NCBI RefSeq assembly: GCF_029675105.1
Contig: NZ_JAQQFV010000005.1
Location: 434,001-498,000, forward strand
Direction of reading: 5' to 3'
From: Nocardia anocheti
GTDB lineage: Bacteria > Actinomycetota > Actinomycetes > Mycobacteriales > Mycobacteriaceae
Length of the DNA stretch: 64,000 bases
A model generated the notes under the pieces. The model did no database searches, was not told the origin of the DNA, and was given only the letters and a program-made list of their open reading frames with translations. A program made the translations under genes and the position numbers. Positions 17,648 through 26,911 of the stretch are shown piece after piece (the stretch's first letter is position 1; every line of letters starts with the position of its first letter).

Positions 17648-19285
17648 ATGGCCCACGATCGCGCCGGACGGCCCGCCCGCCCGACCGACCTGGTGGACGT
17701 CGCCCACCTGGTCACCGCGTACTACAGCCGCGTTCCCGATCCGGCCGAACCGGGCCAGCGGGTCGTCTTCGGTACCTCCGGCCACCGCGGCTCCAGCGTG
17801 GACTGCGCGTTCAACGAAGCGCACATCATGGCTATCACCCAGGCGATCGTGGAATACCGCGCCACCCGAGGGATCACCGGTCCGGTCTATCTCGCGCGCG
17901 ACACCCACGCCCTGTCCGAACCCGCCTGGACCACCGCGCTCGAGGTCCTCGCCGGGAACGATGTCACCGCGGTGATCGACGCCCGCGGCCGCTACACGCC
18001 CACCCCCGCGCTGAGTCACGCTGTGTTGCGGCACAACCGGGGCGGCACCAAGCACCAGGCCGACGGCATCGTCGTCACGCCCTCGCACAACCCGCCCGGC
18101 GACGGCGGCTTCAAATACAACCCCCCGCACGGCGGTCCGGCCGACACCAAGGCCACCGACGCCATCGCCGCGCGCGCCAACGAGCTGCTGCGCGGCGGCC
18201 TCGCCGAGGTCCGTCGGGTGCCGCTCGACCAGGCGCTGAACACCCATGTGCAGCGCTACGACTACCTCGACCACTACGTCGCCGATCTGCCGAATGCCCT
18301 GAACCTGGACGCGATCCGCGGTGCGGGCATCCGCCTGGGCGCCGACCCGATGGGCGGCGCGAGCGTGGACTACTGGGAGGAGATCGGACAGCGCTTCGAT
18401 CTCGAACTCGAGGTCGTCAACCCGTTCGTCGACCCCACCTGGCGCTTCATGACCCTCGACAGCGACGGTCAGATCCGGATGGACCCGTCCTCGCGCCACG
18501 CCATGGCCGCGCTGGTCGGCATCAAGGACGACTACGACATCTCCACCGGCAACGACGCCGACGCCGACCGCCACGGCATCGTCACGCCCGACGGTGGCCT
18601 GATGAACCCCAACCACTTCCTGGCCGTGGCCATCGAATACCTGGTCGCCAACCGCATGTGGTGGGACGCGCTCACCAAGATCGGCAAGACGGTGGTCACC
18701 TCGTCCATGGTCGACCGGGTGGTCGGCGTGCTCGGCCGCGATGTGCACGAGGTGCCGGTCGGGTTCAAATGGTTCGTGCCCGGGTTGTTCAGCGGCAGCC
18801 TGGCTTTCGGCGGTGAGGAGAGCGCGGGCGCGTCGTTCCTGCGGATGGACGGCACCGTGTGGACCACCGACAAGGACGGCATCCTGCTGGCCCTGCTGGC
18901 CGCCGAGATCGCCGCCGTCACCGGGCAGACGCCCTCGGCCCGCTACGGCGAATTGGAACGTCAGTACGGCAGCCCCGCCTACGCGCGCATCGACGCCGTG
19001 GCCACCAGCGAACAGAAGGCCAAGCTGGCCCGGCTCACCCCCGACGCCGTCACCGGCACCGAGATCGCCGGGGAGGAGATCACCGGCATCCTCACCACCG
19101 CGCGCGGCAACGGCGCGCCGCTGGGCGGGCTCAAGGTCACCACCGAGAACGCTTGGTTCGCCGCCCGTCCCTCCGGCACCGAGGACAAGTACAAGATCTA
19201 CGCGGAGTCCTTCCTCGGCCCCGAGCACCTCACCCAGGTGCAGGCCGCGGCCGAGGAGATGGTGAACCAGGCGCTGGGCGAGTGA
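17648..19285 (+). CDS. pgm: Phosphoglucomutase (alpha-D-glucose phosphate-specific)
   Basis: This 545-residue enzyme interconverts glucose-1-phosphate and glucose-6-phosphate. Four domains are visible from their motifs: FGTSGHRGSS near residue 40, the phosphoserine loop VTPSHNPPGDGGFKYNPP with the catalytic Ser, the metal loop DADADRHGIV, the sugar-binding GFKWF and GGEESAGASF, and the phosphate-binding RPSGTEDKYKIY near the end. Length and motifs fit the bacterial Pgm class. ATG 17648 starts MAHDRAGRPARPTDLV. The stop overlaps the GTG start of the following MFS gene. Confidence 0.95.
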   Translation: MAHDRAGRPARPTDLVDVAHLVTAYYSRVPDPAEPGQRVVFGTSGHRGSSVDCAFNEAHIMAITQAIVEYRATRGITGPVYLARDTHALSEPAWTTALEVLAGNDVTAVIDARGRYTPTPALSHAVLRHNRGGTKHQADGIVVTPSHNPPGDGGFKYNPPHGGPADTKATDAIAARANELLRGGLAEVRRVPLDQALNTHVQRYDYLDHYVADLPNALNLDAIRGAGIRLGADPMGGASVDYWEEIGQRFDLELEVVNPFVDPTWRFMTLDSDGQIRMDPSSRHAMAALVGIKDDYDISTGNDADADRHGIVTPDGGLMNPNHFLAVAIEYLVANRMWWDALTKIGKTVVTSSMVDRVVGVLGRDVHEVPVGFKWFVPGLFSGSLAFGGEESAGASFLRMDGTVWTTDKDGILLALLAAEIAAVTGQTPSARYGELERQYGSPAYARIDAVATSEQKAKLARLTPDAVTGTEIAGEEITGILTTARGNGAPLGGLKVTTENAWFAARPSGTEDKYKIYAESFLGPEHLTQVQAAAEEMVNQALGE

Positions 19286-20610
19286 GCGCGCCGGGCAAAG
19301 TCCGGCTACCCGCCGAGATCTGGGTCCTGATCGCGGCGGCCTTCGTGATCGCGCTCGGTTTCGGGCTGGTCGCCCCCGTGCTGCCGCAGTACGCGCGTCA
19401 GTTCGGCGTCGGCATCGCGGCCGCCTCGGCCATCGTGAGCGCCTTCGCGCTGATGCGGTTGTTGTTCGCGCCCGCGAGCGGACGGCTGGTGCAGAAGCTG
19501 GGGGAGCGGCGGGTCTATCTGGCTGGCATCGTCATCGTCGCGCTGTCGACCGGCGCGTGCGCGCTGGCGCAGACGTATTGGCAACTGCTGGTGCTGCGTT
19601 CGCTCGGCGGCGTCGGGTCGACGATGTTCACCGTGTCGTCGATGGCGCTGATCATCCGGGTCTCGCCCCCGGCGGCGCGCGGACGGGTCTCGGGGATCTA
19701 CTCGACCAGTTTCCTGATCGGTTCGCTGCTGGGTCCGCTGGTCGGTGGCGGGCTGGCCGGGCTCGGACTGCGGGCGCCGTTCGTCATCTATATGGCCGCG
19801 CTGCTCGTGGTCTGCGTGATCGTCTTCGCCGGACTGCGCGACTCCCCGGTCCTGGTCGCCGACGATGCCGCCGCCACGCCGGTGTTCACCTTCCGGCACG
19901 CCTGGGCCGAACCCGCCTACCGGTCGGTCCTGCTGTCGAGCTTCGCGGGCGGCGCGGCCGTGTTCGGCGTGCGGATGGCGTTCGTCCCCCTGCTGGTGGT
20001 GGAGACCCTGCACCAGGAATCCGGCATGGCTGGCGTCGCGCTGACCGTGTTCGCCGCGGGCAACGCGGCGGTCCTGTTCGTCTCCGGACGGCTCTCCGAC
20101 CGTTTCGGCCGCAAACCGTTCCTGATCGCCGGTTCGGCCATCTGCGCCCTGGGCACCGGCGTCCTCGGCTTCGCCCCCTCGCTGACCTGGTTCCTGATCG
20201 CGTCGTTCGTCGCCGGGCTCGGCTCTGGCATGTTCAGCCCCGCCCAGCAGGCGGCGCTGGCCGACGTCATCGGGGCGCGGGCCCGCGGCGGCCCGGTGCT
20301 GGCCGCCTTCCAGATGGCGGCCGATCTGGGCACCGTGCTCGGGCCGATCGTGATCGGCTGGCTGGCCGAACGCACCTCGTTCGGCGTGGGCATGGCCGTC
20401 ACCGGCACGCTGCTCGCTGTGTCGGCCGGGGTCTGGCTGGCGACCCCCGAACCGTCCCGGATCGTCCATCCCGAGGACCCCACCCACCCCGATCACGCCG
20501 GTGACGGCATCGACCCGCAGTGCGGCTGCGACGGCGCCGACGGTCTCCCGGTGGTGCGCGACGGCCTGCTCGCGACCGCCCGCCGCGACAAGCACGACGC
20601 CACCCGCTGA
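19282..20610 (+). CDS. MFS transporter (12-helix, DHA1-like)
   Basis: This 442-residue membrane protein starts EIWVLIAAAFVIALGFGLVAPVLPQYARQFG, the typical first helix of DHA1-type MFS exporters. It has a motif-A-like SGRLVQKLGERRVYLAG and a second-half repeat SGRLSDRFGRKPFLIAG. After the last helix (~residue 400) it carries a hydrophilic tail with CGCDGADG that is unusual. The GTG start overlaps the pgm stop (GTGA), so translation is probably coupled, but a metabolic link to phosphoglucomutase is not evident. Substrate unknown. Confidence 0.87.
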   Translation: MSAPGKVRLPAEIWVLIAAAFVIALGFGLVAPVLPQYARQFGVGIAAASAIVSAFALMRLLFAPASGRLVQKLGERRVYLAGIVIVALSTGACALAQTYWQLLVLRSLGGVGSTMFTVSSMALIIRVSPPAARGRVSGIYSTSFLIGSLLGPLVGGGLAGLGLRAPFVIYMAALLVVCVIVFAGLRDSPVLVADDAAATPVFTFRHAWAEPAYRSVLLSSFAGGAAVFGVRMAFVPLLVVETLHQESGMAGVALTVFAAGNAAVLFVSGRLSDRFGRKPFLIAGSAICALGTGVLGFAPSLTWFLIASFVAGLGSGMFSPAQQAALADVIGARARGGPVLAAFQMAADLGTVLGPIVIGWLAERTSFGVGMAVTGTLLAVSAGVWLATPEPSRIVHPEDPTHPDHAGDGIDPQCGCDGADGLPVVRDGLLATARRDKHDATR

Positions 20611-20685
20611 CGCGCAACCGCAGGTCAACGCCATTTCCGGGTGCCCGGACACCGCCCGGCCAGCGACTCGAGGCAGAGTGGACGG

Positions 20686-21426
20686 GTGAGCAGCGCCAAG
20701 TCACCCCACAATCCGCGCCCCGTGTCCAGCAACACCACCTACGCGCTGGCCGCGGTGGCGCTCGTACTGATCGGGGCGATCGTGTTCGCCGCGTACCAGT
20801 GGGGCAACGACGGGCCGCCCCCGGTGCGCAACGAGGGCTACGGACCGGTCCACGACCCGGCCGTCCAGGCGAGCGTCACCCCCGAGGGCGTGATCCGCCT
20901 CGGCAAACCCGACGCCGCGAAGACGATCGACCTGTTCGAGGACCCGATCTGCCCCGCCTGCGGTGTCCTCGAGACCAGCTACGGTCAGGAACTCGCGCAG
21001 AAGATCGACGAGGGCGAGCTCGCGATCAACTACCACTTCGTCACCTTCCTCGACGACAAGTCCAAGAGCAAGGACTACTCCACCCGCGCCTTCGCCGCGA
21101 ATCTCTGTGTCGCCCAGACCGGTTCGGGCCCCGTCTACGGCAAGTTCCACGAAACCGTCTTCACCACCCGCCAGCCCGACGAAGGCGGCGCCGACCTGAG
21201 CAACCCCGCCCTGGCCACCATCGCCACCGAATCCGGCGCCCCCGAGTCCGTCGCCTCCTGCATCACCGGCGGCGCCCAACTCGACGCCGCCCGCACCGCC
21301 GCCGCCAAGAACCTCGCCGACCTCGACGCCCGCACCGACAACAAGGCCGCCACCCCGGCCCTCTTCGACGGCACCACCAAGATCGACTGGTCCGACGAGA
21401 ACTGGGTCACCACCCTCACCCCCTGA
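20686..21426 (+). CDS. Membrane-anchored DsbA-like thioredoxin-fold protein
   Basis: This 246-residue protein has a short cytoplasmic tail, one N-terminal membrane helix (TYALAAVALVLIGAIVFAAYQW) and an extracytoplasmic DSBA-like domain. The active site is CPAC in DLFEDPICPACGVLETSYG, and a second cysteine pair is likely from CVAQ and SCITGG. Actinobacterial proteins of this type catalyse disulfide formation in exported proteins. GTG 20686 is the chosen start because it directly precedes SSAKSPHNPRP and the membrane anchor; an ATG 45 bases upstream adds an unlikely extension. The coding strand becomes strikingly C-rich toward the 3' end. Confidence 0.85.
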   Translation: MSSAKSPHNPRPVSSNTTYALAAVALVLIGAIVFAAYQWGNDGPPPVRNEGYGPVHDPAVQASVTPEGVIRLGKPDAAKTIDLFEDPICPACGVLETSYGQELAQKIDEGELAINYHFVTFLDDKSKSKDYSTRAFAANLCVAQTGSGPVYGKFHETVFTTRQPDEGGADLSNPALATIATESGAPESVASCITGGAQLDAARTAAAKNLADLDARTDNKAATPALFDGTTKIDWSDENWVTTLTP

Positions 21427-21540
21427 CCCACCCCCAGTGAGGTTCCCCACACCCCACCCCTCACCCACGACACTCCCACCCCCACCACCCCCTCCCGCCC
21501 CACCCTGGATTCCCCACTTTTCCGCCCTCTACCAGCCGAT

Positions 21541-21570
21541 TTGTAGTCGCCGAGAACCATGGTGTAACTT
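21541..21570 (+). promoter_or_regulatory. Putative sigma-70-type promoter of tRNA-Ala
   Basis: TTGTAG (21541-21546) and TAACTT (21565-21570) are separated by 18 bases and lie 41 bases before the mature tRNA start. The spacing and hexamers fit a vegetative promoter, giving a short leader to be removed by RNase P. Confidence 0.4.
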
Positions 21571-21610
21571 CATTCAGGCAGCAGCGAGAGCGGCTGAAAC
21601 AAAAGAACAA

Positions 21611-21683
21611 GGGGCTATGGCGCAGCTGGTAGCGCACCACACTGGCAGTGTGGGGGTCAGGGGTTCGAGTCCCCTTAGCTCCA
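21611..21683 (+). tRNA. tRNA-Ala (anticodon GGC)
   Basis: The 73-nt cloverleaf has acceptor GGGGCTA/TAGCTCC, D stem GCGC/GCGC, anticodon stem CCACA/TGTGG with loop CTGGCAG (anticodon GGC, reading GCC) and T arm AGGGG-TTCGAGT-CCCCT. The discriminator is A and the CCA is not encoded. GCC is the dominant alanine codon here. Confidence 0.95.
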
Positions 21684-21690
21684 CTTTCGA

Positions 21691-21726
21691 AAAACCCTCT
21701 CCGATCTGCGTCGGAGAGGGTTTTTT
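21691..21726 (+). terminator. Intrinsic terminator after tRNA-Ala
   Basis: A 14-bp stem AAAACCCTCTCCGA/TCGGAGAGGGTTTT has a 6-base loop and a run of six T (21721-21726). It can act in both directions, but the convergent MMPL gene ends 70 bases further on. Confidence 0.9.
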
Positions 21727-21796
21727 CATGTCCTGGGCATGTCCTCCGCCGCTCGGTGAACAGTCGCGGCCGACCCACGGACAAGGCCGCCGAACG

Positions 21797-24700
21797 TCAG
21801 TGCCGTGCTCGGTCTCGGATGGCGCTCTCCGCGTGCTCGTCGGCGTCGAAGCTCAACTGCAGGTCGTGGCCGATCTCGTTGCCGGAGACGGTGACCCGGC
21901 TGGTCACCGGTGGGTAGCTGCGGGCGATGAGGGTGTACTCGCCGTCGGGCAGGTTGGTGACCGAGTAGCGGCCGTCCTCGTCGGTGCGGGCGGTCTTCAT
22001 CGGCGTGCCGGAACTGTCGAGCACGGTCACCTGGACGCCGTAGATCGTCCGGCCGTCGGCTCGTACCGTGCCCGACAGGCTCGCCATCGGCGCCAGTTCG
22101 ACATCGAAACGCAGCAGGCCGCTGTCGGGGACGGTCAGCGTCACCGCGGTGGGCCGCATCCGGTCGGCGACCGCCACGAGGGTGTAGGTGCCCGCGACCA
22201 CGCCATGGCAGGCGTAGGTGCCGTCGGTCGTTGTCACCGCGGCACCGACGACCTCGCCGTGCAGGTCGGTCACGGTGATCGTGGTGTCGGGCACGGGTTC
22301 CTGGATGGCCGTGCGGACGACTCCCGACAGTTCGCCGGATGCGCGCAGGGCGAGGTCGAGGTGCTGGGCGCCGCCGTCGGTGACCGTGACGTGCACCGCC
22401 TCCGGCTGTAGCCCGTTCGCCGCGACGATCAGGACGTAGCGTCCCGAGGTGGGCGGGTCGATGAAGAAGTGGCCGTCGGGGTCGCCGGTCGTTCGGGAAA
22501 CCTGATGGCCGCCCGCGTCGATCAGGGTCAGTGCCGCGTCCGGCACCGGATGCCCGTTGTCGCGCAGGACGCGGCCGCTGAGCGTGCGGCCCAGCATCCG
22601 TTCGGTGGCCGCGCCGAGGACCGGATGCTCGGGCACCCGCTGCTCGGTATACGCCGCCGCGGCGTCCACCGACAGCACGTGATCGGACCGCAGTTTCGTG
22701 CCTTCCACATCGATGTCGGGCAGGATCCGATCGAGCCACTTCGGCATCCACCACGACCATTTGCCCATGATCACCAGCAGCGCGGGGACCAGCACCATGC
22801 GCACCAGCAGCGCGTCGATGGCGACACCGGCGGCCAGCGCGAACCCCATGGATTTGGCGGTGACATCGGACTCGAGCAGGAAGGAACCGAACACCGAGAT
22901 CATGATGATCGCGGCCGAGGTGACCACCCTGGCGCCGTGGTGGTAGCCGGAGATCATGGCGTGCCTGGGCGACTTGCCGCCCACGTATTCCTCGCGGATA
23001 CGGGTCACCAGGAACACCTGGTAGTCCATGGCGAGCCCGAACACCAAGCCGATCAACATGATCGGCAGGAAACTGACGATCGGCTGCGGATCGGCGATCA
23101 GGTCGAAGGCGCCTTCCTGGAACACCAGCACCGTGGCGCCGAAGGTGGCCGCCATGGACAGCAGGAAGCCGAGCGCCGCGGTGAGCGGGACCAGAATGGA
23201 CCGGAACACCAGGATCAGCAGGACGAAGGCCGCCGCGGCCACGATCGCCAGGTAGGGGACGATCTTGCCGAGCAGGACATGGTCCATGTCGGCGTAGATG
23301 GCGGTGGTGCCGGTGATGCCGTACTCGATGCCGAAGCGCTGGGTCAGCTCGTCCTCGGCGTCGCGGGCTTCGCGCACCAGGTCCTTGGTGGCCTGGTCGT
23401 TCGGCCCGGACCGCGGTACTCCGTTGAGCATTGCGCCGAGCCCGTTCTCGCTGAACTTCGGTGCGCTCAGGTAGTCCATCTGCGGGAACGTGGCGAGCCG
23501 CTCGCGCAGTGCCTCGACCGCGTTCGCGCGTTCGCCCTGCGGCACGTTCTCGAGGTCGGCGACCACGGTCAGGACGCCGTTGCTGCCCTCGCCGAAGCCC
23601 TCGGTGCGAATGTCGTAGGCCTGCCGGACCGTGGAGTCGGTCGGGAAACTGTCCTCGCCGGGCAGGCCTAGTTGCAGGTCGAGTGCGGGCAATGCCAGCG
23701 CGCCGAGGGCGGCCACCGAGACGACCAGCGCGGCCCAGGGCGCTCTGCCGATCAGCCGGGCCACCCGCATGCCGAAGGTGACGGAGGTGTCGTCCTCCGG
23801 GTCGTGCCGGGCGACCAGCGGGATCCTGGGCTTGAACAGGGTCCGGCCGAACGCGCCGAGCAGGGCGGGCATCAGGGTGATGGCGGTGAGCACGGCGAAG
23901 AACGCGGCGATCGCGCCACCGAGCCCCATGAAGGTCAGGAAATTGACGCCGACGATGCTCAGCGCGCCCAACGCGATGATCACGGTGAGACCGGCGAACA
24001 CCACGGCGGACCCGGCGGTGCCGACCGAAATCCCCGCGGCCTCTTCGGGACTGCCCGCCACCCGCAGTTCGTGCTTGTACCGGGAGACGATGAACAGCGC
24101 GTAGTCGATCGACAACGCGATACCGATCATGGACGCCAGAAAGGTGGTGAAGCTCGGCACTTCGATGATCGCGGTGCCCAGCATGATCACCGACAGCGCG
24201 GCGCCGAGGCCGACGATGGCGGTGATGATCGGGACGACCGCCGCCACGATCGCGCCGAAGGCGATCACCATCACGACCAGGGCCACGCCCATGCCGATCA
24301 TCTCGGCCTGCCCGCCGGGCTGCTGCTGCTCGTGCGCGATCGCACCGCCGAGTTCGACGGTCAGCCCGCGTTCACGGGCGGGATCGGCGACCCGGTAGGC
24401 GGCATCACGGGCCTCGTCGGTGACGTCGACGGCCGAGGCGATGTCGAACGGCACGGTGAGCACGGCGACGGTGGCCGGGGCGTCGGCGTTCAAGACGTTG
24501 AGCGGGGCGCCGGAGCACTGGGCCGGGTCAGGCTTGCTCAGGCATTTCATCGCTTCGGTCACGTCGACCGGATTCCGCAGCGCCGCACCGTCTTCGCCGG
24601 TGACCAGTGGCTTGCCATCGACCGCGAGCGTCCGCAGATCGGCGATCACCGCGTCGATGGCCGCGCGATTTTCCTTGTCGGTCAGCTTGGTTCCCGCGGG

Positions 24701-24949
24701 TGCCGCGAAGACGTAATCGCCACTGACGGCGTCGATGCCGAATTGGTCGGACATGCCGGGAAACTGTTTGTCCAGGATGTCGGTGGCACGTTCGGACGGG
24801 AGCGACGGCATGCTGAACTCGTCGCTCATCGAGGTGCTCACCATGGCACTGGCCGCGCCGAGTACCCCGAAGAGCACGAGCCAGACCGGAAGCACGATCC
24901 ACTTTCGCCGGAAAGCGAATTTGCCCCACCGATACAGGTATACGGACAC
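21797..24949 (-). CDS. MMPL/RND-type transporter with three C-terminal carboxypeptidase-regulatory-like domains
   Basis: This 1050-residue protein's first ~760 residues form an MMPL transporter: a helix near the N-terminus (WIVLPVWLVLFGVLGAASAMV), a periplasmic loop, a five-helix bundle with SIDYALFIVSRYKHE, then a second half with GLAMDYQVFLVTRIREE. This is the RND-like duplication used to export lipids or siderophores. Residues ~790-1035 are three ~80-residue beta-sandwich repeats of the CarboxypepD_reg type (GRVLRDNGHPVPDAALTL; GVVRTAIQEPVPDTTITV; GTVRADGRTIYGVQVTV). These are unusual on MmpL proteins. GTG 24949 is preferred to GTG 24970 because AGGAG lies 7 bases before it. Confidence 0.88.
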   Translation of the reverse strand: MSVYLYRWGKFAFRRKWIVLPVWLVLFGVLGAASAMVSTSMSDEFSMPSLPSERATDILDKQFPGMSDQFGIDAVSGDYVFAAPAGTKLTDKENRAAIDAVIADLRTLAVDGKPLVTGEDGAALRNPVDVTEAMKCLSKPDPAQCSGAPLNVLNADAPATVAVLTVPFDIASAVDVTDEARDAAYRVADPARERGLTVELGGAIAHEQQQPGGQAEMIGMGVALVVMVIAFGAIVAAVVPIITAIVGLGAALSVIMLGTAIIEVPSFTTFLASMIGIALSIDYALFIVSRYKHELRVAGSPEEAAGISVGTAGSAVVFAGLTVIIALGALSIVGVNFLTFMGLGGAIAAFFAVLTAITLMPALLGAFGRTLFKPRIPLVARHDPEDDTSVTFGMRVARLIGRAPWAALVVSVAALGALALPALDLQLGLPGEDSFPTDSTVRQAYDIRTEGFGEGSNGVLTVVADLENVPQGERANAVEALRERLATFPQMDYLSAPKFSENGLGAMLNGVPRSGPNDQATKDLVREARDAEDELTQRFGIEYGITGTTAIYADMDHVLLGKIVPYLAIVAAAAFVLLILVFRSILVPLTAALGFLLSMAATFGATVLVFQEGAFDLIADPQPIVSFLPIMLIGLVFGLAMDYQVFLVTRIREEYVGGKSPRHAMISGYHHGARVVTSAAIIMISVFGSFLLESDVTAKSMGFALAAGVAIDALLVRMVLVPALLVIMGKWSWWMPKWLDRILPDIDVEGTKLRSDHVLSVDAAAAYTEQRVPEHPVLGAATERMLGRTLSGRVLRDNGHPVPDAALTLIDAGGHQVSRTTGDPDGHFFIDPPTSGRYVLIVAANGLQPEAVHVTVTDGGAQHLDLALRASGELSGVVRTAIQEPVPDTTITVTDLHGEVVGAAVTTTDGTYACHGVVAGTYTLVAVADRMRPTAVTLTVPDSGLLRFDVELAPMASLSGTVRADGRTIYGVQVTVLDSSGTPMKTARTDEDGRYSVTNLPDGEYTLIARSYPPVTSRVTVSGNEIGHDLQLSFDADEHAESAIRDRARH

Positions 24950-25177
24950 GCGGGTTCTCCTAGAGGTCACCGAATTGTGCCGAGCTCAGAACTCGTAGAC
25001 AGCACCCACGCGGCCCGCTCCGCCGTCGAACCGCCACCACCCGGCGCCCTCTACCTACCGTTTGGTCGACAGACTACCGAGTCGTAAACGGAGGAGTCAC
25101 CTCGACCTTCGCGAGCGTGTGTCCTCGCCCAGATCATCGTGGTCCGATCACCCGCCGGACCGAGCCGGTTCCGGTCA

Positions 25178-25996
25178 TCATGACGGCCAGGCCGTCTCGT
25201 CGATCGCGAGCCATGGTGCGCTCGCGACGAGGGTCGGGGTCAGCGCGGTGATCACCTTGGTGCGGCGGTGGAGGTGGGACTGGTCGACATAACCCGCCGC
25301 GATCGCGGTCTCCGCGGGCGAGCGGCCCGCCGCCAGGAGATGGGCGGCACGGTCGAAGCGGACGAGGTCGGACGCGCGGTGGGGCGAGACGCCGAGCCGG
25401 GTGCGGAAGTGGGACCAGAGTCGCTGGGGGGTCCAGCCGGTTTCGGTGGCGATGGTTTCGATGCGGAGCCGTCCGCCGGTGCGGACCGTTCGGTCCCAGG
25501 CGTAGACGAATTCGGGTGCGACAGTGAAGTTTCCGGGTGTCCGGCTTCGTAGGAACGCGCTCGTCAGGGCGAATCGGTCGTCCCACCGCGGGATCGAACG
25601 GAGTCGCTCGATCAAGAGGACAGCGCTGGTGCCCCACAGGTGCGACAACGGGGTCACGGTGCCGCCGATCATCTCGGTGTCTCGGAGAATCGCGGCGGCG
25701 ACAATGGGGGACAGGCGGATCTGCAACACTTCGCCGGGCCCCGCGCCGGAGATGCGGAAGGCACCGGCGCCGAGCCCGATGACCGCGCTCCCCGTGACCG
25801 GGCCTCGGGGACCGTCACAGACGACGCCACGCTCGCTGAGATCGACCAGGAGCGTCACCGACGGATGCGGGATCATCGTGAGGTCCACGGGACCTGCGTC
25901 GTGGTAGCGGAAACCCGCCATCCGGACTCCCGGCATCGCGACACCGCCCGGGACAGCGACGTCGACCCTGCCCCAGTCCAGTCGGTCGACGGTCAT
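25178..25996 (-). CDS. AraC-family transcriptional regulator
   Basis: This 272-residue protein has an N-terminal cupin-like sensor region (YHDAGPVDLTMIPHPSVTLLVDLSERG) and a C-terminal AraC DNA-binding domain (RIETIATETGWTPQRLWSHFRTRLGVSPHRASDLVRFDRA and ETAIAAGYVDQSHLHRRTKVI). ATG 25996 is preceded by GGGAG, rather closely. It is transcribed away from the alpha/beta hydrolase gene at 26075, which is the likely target. The 228 bases between this gene's 3' end and the MMPL gene contain no gene. Confidence 0.85.
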   Translation of the reverse strand: MTVDRLDWGRVDVAVPGGVAMPGVRMAGFRYHDAGPVDLTMIPHPSVTLLVDLSERGVVCDGPRGPVTGSAVIGLGAGAFRISGAGPGEVLQIRLSPIVAAAILRDTEMIGGTVTPLSHLWGTSAVLLIERLRSIPRWDDRFALTSAFLRSRTPGNFTVAPEFVYAWDRTVRTGGRLRIETIATETGWTPQRLWSHFRTRLGVSPHRASDLVRFDRAAHLLAAGRSPAETAIAAGYVDQSHLHRRTKVITALTPTLVASAPWLAIDETAWPS

Positions 25997-26074
25997 ATCT
26001 CCCAGGCTAGCCGGACCGGGACAGCGTGACATTCGTACAAGACGGCGCGACGAGTCGTCGACGAAGCTGTCGGT

Positions 26075-26893
26075 ATGAGCGAATCGAGCCCCGACCGGAC
26101 CCGTATCGACACGACAGTCCACGGGATGCACGTCGTCATCGACGGGGACCCGGCCGCACCGCCGCTATTGCTCATCCACGGTTCCGGCGCCACCGGTTCG
26201 ATGTGGGCACCGGTGGTGCCCTCGCTCGCCACGACAAATCGGGTGATCACCATCGACCTGCCAGGGTGCGGCCGCTCCGAGCCCGCGTCCACGTACGCCG
26301 TTGCCCAGCAGGCGGACCGGACAGCGGCACTGTTGGACGAACTCGGATTCCGGAATCTGACAGTCGTCGGCCACTCCAGCGGGGGATACGTCGCCACCGC
26401 CCTGGTGGAGCGTCGTCCGGACCTGGTCGGTGAGCTGGTCCTGGTCAGCACCGGCCCGAGCCTCGCGGCGCTCGCGCCCGAGCCCGCGATCATCAAGGCC
26501 CTCACCGCGCCGCCCTTCGGACCGCTCGTGTGGGCGATCCGGACCGACTCGATGATCCGCCGCGGACTGGCAGCCACCGCGGCGGCCCCGATCACGGTGC
26601 CCGACACCGCGATAGCCGATCTGCGAAGGACGAGCTATCGCGAGTTCCGTGCGATTCTCGCCGCCAATCTCGACTACCTCACCGAGAAGAACGTGCCCGA
26701 GCGCCTCATCGCCGCCGGGAAACCACTCCTGGTGATCTTCGGAGATTCCGATCCGCGCTGGGACCCGGCCGCCGCGCACCAGTACGAGGCGGTGCCGGGT
26801 GCCGAACTCCGATACCTGCGCGGCGTCGGGCACCTGGCGATGCTCGAAGACCACGAAGCCCTCGCCCGCTCGATCCTCGACTACACACACTGA
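26075..26893 (+). CDS. Alpha/beta-hydrolase
   Basis: This 272-residue soluble hydrolase has the oxyanion HGSGATGSMWAP motif, the nucleophile elbow GHSSGG (Ser near residue 109), the acid loop GDSDPRWDP and the catalytic His in RGVGHLAMLEDHE. It resembles the general esterase/lyase group, with no feature that fixes the substrate. It is divergent from the AraC regulator at 25178-25996 across 78 bases, so an inducible two-gene unit is likely. It converges with the ECF sigma gene 18 bases away. Confidence 0.86.
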   Translation: MSESSPDRTRIDTTVHGMHVVIDGDPAAPPLLLIHGSGATGSMWAPVVPSLATTNRVITIDLPGCGRSEPASTYAVAQQADRTAALLDELGFRNLTVVGHSSGGYVATALVERRPDLVGELVLVSTGPSLAALAPEPAIIKALTAPPFGPLVWAIRTDSMIRRGLAATAAAPITVPDTAIADLRRTSYREFRAILAANLDYLTEKNVPERLIAAGKPLLVIFGDSDPRWDPAAAHQYEAVPGAELRYLRGVGHLAMLEDHEALARSILDYTH

Positions 26894-26911
26894 TCCCGCC
26901 GACAGCCGCCA

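Noticed and set aside
17036..19228. 730-codon antisense frame over pgm
   Set aside because: Low-complexity glycine/arginine/aspartate product without motifs; Pgm is unambiguous on the + strand.
24949..24970. Upstream GTG at 24970 as the start of the MMPL gene
   Set aside because: A good AGGAG lies immediately before the later GTG at 24949, inside the longer form.
25050..25095. TetR-type operator in the MMPL upstream region
   Set aside because: Repeated CTACCG words and a GTCGAC core are present but no convincing inverted repeat was found.
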